Assembly: GCA_000435635.1 (NCBI GenBank)
Contig: FR882143.1
Span: 3,486-27,985, forward strand
Length of the DNA: 24,500 bases
Source of the DNA: Prevotella sp. CAG:1320
Lineage (GTDB): Bacteria; Bacteroidota; Bacteroidia; Bacteroidales; Bacteroidaceae
Direction of reading: 5' to 3'
Position numbers and translations under genes: made by a program. The notes under the pieces are model-generated. The model had not been told where the DNA came from. It saw only the letters and a program-made list of their open reading frames with translations, and made no database searches. This document shows, piece after piece, positions 24,387 to 24,500 of this stretch; positions within the stretch are counted from its first letter, which is position 1; each line of letters opens with the position of its first letter.

Positions 24387-24500
24387 TTGACGCGCGTTTC
24401 TAGCCCCAAACTGTCTGCGGGAAGGTTTTGACGCGCGTTTCTAGCTCCAAACCGTTCTGCGGGAAGGAATTTACGCGCGTTTCCAGCTCCATTCCGAACT
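24387..24500 (+). repeat. 41/42-bp tandem repeat running off the window
   Basis: Three units are visible, with the shared core ACGCGCGTTT at 24390, 24431 and 24473, so the period is 41 then 42 bases. The unit also contains an AGCTCCA or AGCCCCA block and TGCGGGAAGG. The third unit diverges near the window edge. It begins right after the tatD stop codon. The full length of the array is not visible. Confidence 0.8.

Noticed and set aside
24387..24500. Possible start of a CRISPR array after tatD
   Set aside because: The similarity extends over most of the 41-42 base unit, so there are no unique spacers. The window ends too soon to say more, and no cas gene is seen.

Overview
The window is a chromosomal segment of a Bacteroidota bacterium, most likely of the order Bacteroidales. 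The main evidence is PorQ (type IX secretion), GldE, the ssb–gldE–phosphopantetheinyl transferase cluster, carboxynorspermidine decarboxylase, and promoters of the Bacteroidota pattern (TTTG or TTG, about 19-22 bases, then TAnnTTTG). Genus is not resolved. Gene density is high and most genes are housekeeping genes. The accessory content sits between them, as repeats, palindromes, one broken gene, one orphan gene and a rearranged tRNA cluster.

Layout. 1-742: end of rpsR, then rplI with an acidic tail and a terminator. 785-3843: fabD, then a GH13 alpha-amylase-family protein joined in frame to an AlaX-like tRNA-editing domain. 3873-4374: a long hairpin and a rhodanese-like lipoprotein gene broken by a 41-bp duplication. 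4375-4714: a gene-free stretch with a 28-bp inverted repeat and a 22-bp-period repeat. 4715-7064: a probable vitamin B6 operon, with a ThiD-like pseudokinase fused to an AraC-type DNA-binding domain, then pdxS and pdxT. 7183-8824 (minus): prs and a ThiE/TenI-like gene, divergent from nspC (8938-10104). 10205-11305: a tRNA cluster with an exact 217-bp duplication that left a truncated tRNA and a truncated gene copy, followed by the intact 183-codon gene. 11319-14691: ssb, gldE, a phosphopantetheinyl transferase and a secreted phytase-like esterase-domain protein. 14692-15156: gene-free, with a perfect 16-bp hairpin. 15157-16578: an orphan membrane-anchored protein. 16800-21728 (minus): a DUF349 protein, CorA, Cmk and PorQ. 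21840-24381: a TonB-family protein, a polyprenyl synthase and TatD. 24387-24500: a 41/42-bp tandem repeat that runs off the window.

How it fits together. PdxS and PdxT make pyridoxal phosphate from ribose 5-phosphate, glyceraldehyde 3-phosphate and glutamine. The gene translationally coupled upstream looks like a sensor-regulator: its kinase-like domain has lost its catalytic residues and it ends in an AraC helix-turn-helix. The 22-bp repeats upstream of it have a spacing that could suit AraC-type operators, which is inference only. FabD and the phosphopantetheinyl transferase both serve acyl or peptidyl carrier proteins. PorQ points to a type IX secretion system elsewhere in the genome.

The features most worth a second look are the GH13–AlaX fusion, the ThiD-like–AraC regulator, the rearranged tRNA cluster and the intergenic repeats. 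No CRISPR array, insertion sequence, phage module or recognisable defence operon was found.
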